The notes below the pieces were generated by a model. That model ran no database searches and had not been told where the DNA came from. It was given only the letters and a program-made list of their open reading frames with translations. DNA of 64,000 bases from Paramarasmius palmivorus (lineage: Eukaryota > Basidiomycota > Agaricomycetes > Agaricales > Marasmiaceae). Of the stretch, positions 58,000 to 64,000 are shown in pieces. Within the stretch, counting starts at the first letter, position 1. Each line of letters opens with the position of its first letter. The stretch is taken from assembly GCA_037176845.1 (NCBI GenBank), contig JAYKXP010000073.1, positions 62,001 to 126,000 on the forward strand, in the 5' to 3' direction. The position numbers and the translations under genes are program-made.

Positions 58000-58530
58000 T
58001 AAGAAATGTTTATTCTCACATGATTCGTAGGTCGGAGCAGCACTGCAGGACATGCTACCAAGTGGTCTAATGGAGCGAAGAGGATACGATGCAGATATTC
58101 TTGAACCGACTTACAATGCACACGTCGAGTTCTTGGAAGGCATGAAGGCGAACAAACCTCAAGTTTTCCATGACATGTCCCGTCTCTTTGGACTTGCAAC
58201 GTATGTTCACCAGTCTTCTGATCATATGTGTGGTTGATTGTTCTTCAGAGGACAGACTGTCGTAAAGGATGTTGCGGCAGATATCGAATATGACTCTGCT
58301 GATGATCATGCAATGGACCGTCTCTTGGGGCATCGACCAGTTACGTGGATCACAGTCAGACTCACCAAGGAAGGTTCTAATGTGGTCGCTCCATCAATGA
58401 AGAGTCACGGGTTATTATTGAAAACATTTCGGATTCAGATACTAGTGATAGTGAGAGGTACGATATCAATAATCCTGCGAGGCTATGAATCATTTTTAGA
58501 CTACAAACACAAAGGTTGGTGTACGCGTAT
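58000..58530 (+). CDS. Possible small gene, unknown
   Basis: From an AG acceptor near 58030 or ATG 58052 the frame reads MLPSGLMERRGYDADILEPT then AHVEFLEGMKANKPQVFHDM. It splices over a 49-base intron (58201-58249) to TGQTVVKDVAADIEYDSADD then RLLGHRPVTWITVRL. Further on the coding character shifts frame to ESRVIIENISDSDTSDSERY and stops near 58490. The frame change has no clear intron. It could be a decayed gene or a wrongly guessed splice. No family recognised. Confidence 0.35.
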
Positions 58531-58599
58531 GAGCTACCTTTCATTCGTCACGACTCTTCATTCCGTACACTTGCACTGAGCAAAGCACGTCATCTATCT

Positions 58600-59180
58600 C
58601 TATGCCCTATCTTCCAACTGTGCAACTTTGGCTTGAGATGACGCCATATAATCGCTCGCCAATTCTACTCCAACTGGAGAGGTCAGAAACGTCGACGAAT
58701 TGCGGGAGTATGAGTACGTGTACCTTGCCTGTAAGGAATGCGTCGTGGTCTGGACTGGCTTTGCTTGTGTTGGACGTCCGTGCATGCGTCCGGGACCTCA
58801 AGCTCCACGCAGCGAAGACAAGGTCTCCCATCGTCACACCTCTTGGCTGCCCTGCGGCAGTTGACGCATGCTTTAACCGCTCGAGGTTGCTTTGTTGGGT
58901 GAGATAGGGTGCGAGTAGTAAGTTTTGGTTGATCTGGTGTCATCGAGGTAATTAACATAATGAGGGCTATCGAGACCCGGAACGTGCCTTGAATGCCTCC
59001 TTTCTTGCCGTACTGTCTCGGTTTGTGGATATAATCGGTGCAAGGGCCAGCAACCTTGCGTGTAGCACAACGATGACATGGTCTCTCGTCGCTACATTTC
59101 TTGGCTGCATTACGGCAATTGGTGCATGCAACACGGACGTAGCGACGTCGTGGAGCCTGGACTCCTCTATAAGGGTTCAT
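58600..59180 (-). CDS. Protein with two Zn2Cys6 clusters
   Basis: Two exons, 59180..58724 and 58673..58600, with a 50-base intron, giving 176 residues. Two complete fungal binuclear clusters follow one another. The first is near residue 19: CTNCRNAAKKC, PCHRC, ATRKVAGPC. The second is near residue 103: CVNCRRAAKRC, PCLRC, VELEVPDAC. Both have the spacing C-x2-C-x6-C-x5-C-x2-C-x8-C. The clusters are clearly related to each other and look internally duplicated. Between them is a hydrophobic-to-polar linker that reads through without a stop. The C-terminus is a short helix (YMASSQAKVAQLEDRA). Zn2Cys6 proteins bind DNA; having two clusters in one small protein is unusual. Confidence 0.75.
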
Positions 59181-60291
59181 AGTCGAAGTGAGGGGGTACC
59201 TTGTCAGGCAGTGCTTGAGATTCTTCCACGAGATTCTTATATACGAGACGGAGGCTTTGCTAGTAAATCGGTATACTCGTGATAAGTAGACAGCGAGGCC
59301 TAATAAGGCAAGGCTCTTTCATGAGAGAAGCTCGCCTTTTATATGGAAGTATACGAATGCGTTGATCACCGACAGTTGGCATCACTCCAAGTCAAAGGCG
59401 CACTCTGCAATATGATTATCGAGCTCCCCATCTTCCTCATTAATATTGAAAGCGTGGCTGCAGATTTAGGGAAAAGTCTGACTAAAAATCGACTCCAGTG
59501 AATTATAAGTACAGTATAGTTGATCAAAGACGGTCGGGGAAAGGACTTGTCCCGAGAAATTTCCGGCGATTTCGGAGTATAGGTACACAGGAAATCCAAT
59601 ATTATAGATATAATTGCAACCAGCTAAAGTGAGGGCGCTAAACATGGTTCCTGGCATCAGTACTCTAGCCGAGAACCTGTGGCATTTCTTATTTCCTTGT
59701 TATGTAACCGGGGTTGGGAGTACAGAGAAAAGGCATGCCATAACTCTGAGAAAGCTTTTCGCGACTGCGAGGACGGATGTATATGCAAAAGCTGAGAGAG
59801 CCGGTGCCTTTTCTCAGAGGTAGTCCATGATGATGTGTCGTCGCAAGCGGTTAAAAGGAGGCATTGATGATTCTTGGCACGGAGGCGAATGCGGGGCTGG
59901 TTAGAGATCTAGACTATGGGAAAGTTGGGGGTGACGATGCAGTCTTAGATCTAGAGAAGTTCGAGTAAGTATCGAGTACTAGTATCAAGTATCATGGGAT
60001 ACGTATCGATAGCATTCATACCTTTAATTAGGCGTCTACAATATCAGGATGCCATTGTGGCAAATCCCGAACGGTCTCAGGGAAAGGTTTCAAAATTGGG
60101 TCTGAACTTCAAAACCTCCCCTTTTATCTACCAGCCGCGACCGACAACCATCGTCTTGGTCAAGTGACACCGGCTTCCAGCAGTGTCCAAAAAACATCTG
60201 TTCTCGCCGCAAGCTTGCAATTGGAAATTTAAAGCCGACGGCGTAACACTGCATAAGCCCGGTGCCAACGTCATTGAATGAATGACGGTAA
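59181..60291. other. Gene-poor interval
   Basis: Short frames without motifs (59366-59657 minus, 59614-59823 plus, 60128-60310 minus). The left end should hold the promoter of the double-cluster gene. Confidence 0.35.
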
Positions 60292-61385
60292 GCGAGACCC
60301 TTTGCTGCATGTTTCGAGCGTGTTGGGACTTGGCGTTGAAGGAAGAATAGAGGCAGACGGCTCCCTTGATCTGGAGATTTTCATGGCGTGACCGAATTCA
60401 GCTCAGTTTACGAACGTGCTAACAGGAGCCTGTGAAGAATCTGGAAAGCTCACCTAATAGGTACTGGATATTCATCCCTGAGCAGCATGCAGTGTGAGCA
60501 AATCACGATGGTAAGAGGCGTGGAGGCGTGTGGTGTTTGCCAGAGTGTGCAGTAACTTCACCAGGTTCACTAGGGATATATGACACAACGCCATCCCCAC
60601 TGGATCGTTCACTAACATTGCTAGGCGTCACAAAACAGCATACGACAGTATCCATACCACCGAAAGCGTCCTGGCATGTACCGGATATTCCAGATCGCAG
60701 AAACTTGAAACAAAAGTAGACCGGTCGTAAGTAAAAGTAGGACGACAATACAAGATCCCAGGCGCACCTTTGTTGAGCAAATCACGACGGTAAGAGGTGT
60801 GGAGGTGTATGGTGTTTGCCAGAGTGTGCAGTAACTTCACCAGGTTCACTGGGGATATATGACACAACGTCATCCCCACTGGATCGTTCACTAACACTGC
60901 CAGCCGTCACAAAGCAGCAATGCCACAGTGTCCATCCCACCAAAAGCGTCCTGGCATACCCTGGCATTTACCGAATATCCCAGATTACAGAAACTTGACA
61001 CAAAAGAGACCGGTCGTAAGTAAATGTAGGACGACAACACAAGATCCCAGACACACCTCGAATCCAATGCACTCTTGTGCGAAGCCATCCCGACAAAAGG
61101 CGGAGTTTTTCACCGCCGAGAGTAATCAAAAGTCTTCTTTCTCTGCAGTACATACAGAGTGTTAACACTCTGGAGTACTGTCAGAGTTGCGGCCACCGTC
61201 CGGATTAAAGATTCAGAAGATGTTGTGGACATGATGATGGAGTAGACGGAAAAATACGCGTCCACCTTATGTAAGCAGATTCATTCAATTTACTTCCATT
61301 GCGGCCGAGCCGCGTTTCGATCTCCCTTCCATGGTTGGATGCTCCGGAGGGTTAACCCTTCGCGTTGCATCTTTTCTCTCTCTTC
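60292..61385 (-). mobile_element. Repeat element E1, copy C
   Basis: Same orientation as copy B. It extends about 70 bases further on the left (to gcgagaccctttgctgcatg, also present in copy A) and carries an approximately 21-base deletion near 60346 and a few other differences (for example 60571 and 60457). The right side includes the palindrome-bearing end (61345-61362) and a pyrimidine tract ctctctcttct. The tandem internal units lie at about 60496-60774 and 60775-61060. No coding capacity is recognised. Confidence 0.85.
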
Positions 61386-61450
61386 TTTGGACTCTTTACT
61401 CTGAGGCACTAGGCCATCTCTTCGTCAATCTCCAACTGCAGTGAATTTCA

Positions 61451-61837
61451 ATGGCAGATTCATCAAACAGTTCGAAGAACAGGAGGTGCAACCGAAGCTT
61501 CGGCCTGATATATACTCTCCATGAGCCAAACATATTGCAATCCGGGCACGAATTGCATGAGAACTTCGATGCAGCGTCATCACCAGCCCATTTAGAATGG
61601 AGTTCTTTGCGAAACGCCTATAGAAGAAGAAATAGTGCGTACCATATAGTATCCTGTCCCTTTATTCCACAAACTCAAATGGTTCTAGGTTTCTGGAGGC
61701 GCGATAGAATCGGTGGTATAGACCTGATCGAGGCTCGCTCAGGCTGCCTGGTTGTTTTCGTACTACAGGGGGCTGAGCACCGCAAAGGAGCAACAGCGTC
61801 AAGTGCAACAATAGATTATTGGACTACAACAGTGTGA
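61451..61837 (+). CDS. Small open frame, unknown
   Basis: ATG at 61451, 128 codons to a stop at 61837, starting 66 bases from the right edge of E1 copy C. The peptide begins MADSSNSSKNRRCNRSFGLI and contains ELHENFDAASSPAHLEWSSL. No motif is recognised. An intron beginning after codon 62 is possible. It is convergent with the next gene, with only three bases between stops. Confidence 0.3.
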   Translation: MADSSNSSKNRRCNRSFGLIYTLHEPNILQSGHELHENFDAASSPAHLEWSSLRNAYRRRNSAYHIVSCPFIPQTQMVLGFWRRDRIGGIDLIEARSGCLVVFVLQGAEHRKGATASSATIDYWTTTV

Positions 61838-61840
61838 TTG

Positions 61841-62677
61841 TTATACTCTAACTTTGCGGACTCGGCGGACGTCCTCTCCAAGTCCGAGCAGCAGCAGCCC
61901 TCCCTCTACCTCGTTTCTCGCGTGTCTACCGTTCCTTTTGCCAGCTTTATTTCGAGAATCCTTAATGATCTTGAGTTGATCCCTCAGAAGTACATCAGCA
62001 CCCCAATGATCTTCATGTGTTCGGAAGGAAGGTATAAGCGTTTCTATCTGTGCATACTCAACTGAAGTGGGCCACGAAATCAAGGCTTTACTTACCTGAC
62101 TTCTCGCCTTTCCCCGGGCGGCTGCATCTTGTGCTGAGAGGCATCGACCTACTGTCAGGAACGCACCGATAGCTTGTTTGGCGATTTTCTGCAAGGATTC
62201 AGTCGCGCAGCCCCGAAGTCATAAATGAATGCATACCCTATACTTTGCTACATTCTCGCCCCAGCCAGCATTGGCAACAGTCATACGGCGATGGGGTGCA
62301 GGTTTGAGGATAGGATGGACCTCCCGCGACGGGCCCGCTGCAGCACTTTCCATGATTATATCCACGTCTTCTGCCGAGCCTGCTAGAGACGACGGGTTTT
62401 CGGCTGTGCTCGATGGAGACGATAGGTTTTCGGCGGTGCCTGACGAAGACGACGGTTTTTTTGCTAATGGAATCGAAGTGTCTGCAACGGGAGAGGAACC
62501 TGTTCTTCTACGTCGAGGTGGAATGTAGGATTTGGTACGTATCTTGAGGGGGAGATCATCATGGATCGCCAGCCTACGTGGTACTCGGTATGGAATAGAA
62601 GTTGCATAGAGAGGGATGACTCTAGGACGGGGCGCTGCCCTCGAGGAAGAAAATGCGGGAATGCTCTCAGAACCCAT
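61841..62677 (-). CDS. Ser/Pro-rich protein with helical C-terminus
   Basis: Three exons: 62677..62237, 62188..62096, 62047..61841, both introns 48 bases, giving 246 residues. The N-terminal 145 residues are disordered-looking with a short imperfect repeat (GTAENLSSPSSTAENPSS) and basic patches (PPRRRR). After the first intron the chain becomes helical (KIAKQAIGAFLTVGRCLSAQ, VLLRDQLKIIKDSRNKAGK) and ends with a basic tail. The second intron is in frame, so a retained version would add 16 residues. No known domain is recognised. Confidence 0.55.
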
Positions 62678-64000
62678 TCCTGATGTGGAGGTGAATTGGT
62701 CGCGCCGGCGCGAACGAGAAGAATGCGGTCAGATTTGCAAATGGAGGAGCTCATATATCTCCTCAGAAGGATAATAGATCACAGTAATTTCTCGGGTGTT
62801 GATCGGATGATTGTCCGCTGTTGCACATGGCAAAACAAATTCCTCCACGATTCCTTCGAACTTTAAGCTTTTTTGTTCTGTCCATCAGGGCCACATCGTC
62901 CGGCAGCGCCTGTTCGACTTATTGTGTGTTCGAACCTTCCATCTCGCCACACATGATGACATGGTGTTGCAACACCCAGTCAAATCAAGTAGGATATATG
63001 CCGACGCAATACATATGAGTCTCTAGCATGTACTTCAGATCAGCATTTTGGAACAAGTATACAATTCTCATGCATTTTATGCACTTTTATGCGTGTTTAT
63101 GCATGTATAAACCAGGAGGAGGGCGCATCGACTTTGTACGCCCAGGGAACAGCTATGCAGCTGCTTGAGATGCCCCTTTCACCGTCGTCGACGAAAGCAG
63201 ATAGAATTCAATCCTATATAGTACATTCATGTCTACAGATGACCATGTATCATATCCCTGGTATCCTCTATTGTCATAAACAAGAAAAGTAGTTACACGA
63301 GATACCGTTGACTGAGTCAGAAAAAAACGCAGCGGCAGTATGCATATGGTGATGCGTGATCGGATTATATTTTTCGAGTTCCCACGGCTCTTATCACGAT
63401 ACTACTAGCTGTTACTGTATCAACCATCATTCTCCCCCCCACTTTTCACCTAACGACGCGACGACGAGCACCGTCACAAGTTTATTCAGTGCGTTTCTGA
63501 GTATTCGATGTGCTATGACTCATGTACTAACCATATCTCCAGTCTGGGTTATGCCTTACCCTGTGCTTACACCCCGTATCCGCCAGCCCTTTTATCATTA
63601 GATTCCTCCAGAAGAGACCATCATTCAAGAACGTCGTGGGGCTTGGATACGTGGTCGAGAGTCGATGCGTTGACAACTGAGTTGCACTTGCGTAGGGTAT
63701 TAATCTGGAATCGAAGTTCAGTAAATCAATCTGAGCGGAAAATAGACATTCACCCATTATCTCTGGCGCTGCGGATTCAACAGTTTTTCCCCCTTGAAGT
63801 TGAATCCTCTCTCGTAGTCATTCCTCTACCTCTAAAGAAGGACCCGAAACCAATGATCTCCAAATTTGCTCTGCTCGCTATGGTCTGACACGCAAGTTTG
63901 GCATATGACAGCTAGTTCGTGGTTCGTGGCCCTTCGTTATATTGTCATCTATATTTGTTGGCTAATGAATCATCCATAGCTGTGATGCACATCCGTCGTC
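62678..64000. other. Right-hand end, no supported gene
   Basis: Short frames on both strands (63356-63601, 63508-63888 plus) have no motif or clear splice signals. A small tandem repeat is at 63070-63104. Genes starting here may continue beyond the window. Confidence 0.35.
63070..63104 (+). repeat. Short TTTATGC tandem repeat
   Basis: Four TTTATGC/TTTTATGC-like units in 35 bases (tgcattttatgcactttt then atgcgtgtttatgcatg). Simple-sequence expansion with no evident function. Confidence 0.6.

Noticed and set aside
1..64000. CRISPR arrays, operons, ribosome binding sites or bacterial insertion sequences
   Set aside because: Spliced genes and fungal families throughout; no regularly spaced repeats of array type.

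Overview
The window is nuclear DNA of a filamentous fungus, most likely a mushroom-forming basidiomycete (Agaricomycetes). Coding regions are broken by many 45-70 base GT..AG introns. The recognisable families are typical of that class: a TET/JBP-like dioxygenase beside a KDZ transposase relic, a Plavaka transposase relic, F-box proteins, RING proteins with coiled coils, Zn2Cys6 clusters, a WD40 protein with a C-terminal hydrophobic tail, a Mei2-type RNA-binding protein and several large unnamed families. There are no operons, ribosome binding sites or CRISPR arrays. Exon models were made by hand from splice signals and reading frame, so exact ends need transcript support.

Layout. 1-5 kb: a 581 bp repeat, a weak small gene and a large gene of unknown function on the minus strand. 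7-9.7 kb: a five-exon TET/JBP-like gene, tail to tail with the C-terminal part of a KDZ transposase. 10-14.8 kb: an F-box gene, a RING gene with a degenerate zinc site and a short Cys/His-motif protein. 16-21.8 kb: two minus-strand C2H2 zinc-finger genes flanking an unknown gene and a frameshifted Plavaka relic. 22-26 kb: mostly decayed. 26-28.8 kb: a SNF2-type ATPase gene. 29-31.5 kb: copy A of a 1 kb repeat (called E1 here) abutting a broken ketol-acid reductoisomerase (ILV5) copy. 32-40.3 kb: the best-preserved block, four minus-strand genes (Zn2Cys6-like, Mei2-like, WD40, unknown). 41-44 kb: a broken gene and an F-box-like gene. 45-53.5 kb: two copies of a zinc-motif gene with its upstream DNA (a segmental duplication), E1 copy B between them, and a coiled-coil gene. 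55.7 kb: second copy of the 581 bp repeat. 56.7-62.7 kb: a canonical RING gene, a double Zn2Cys6 gene, E1 copy C and a Ser-rich unknown gene.

The genes do not form one pathway. The region reads as a gene island eroded and rearranged by transposons: intact regulatory-type genes (zinc fingers, RING, F-box, RNA binding) alternate with relics, and at least four kinds of duplication are visible (the 581 bp repeat, E1, the 45/52 kb segment, and F-box 3-prime relics).
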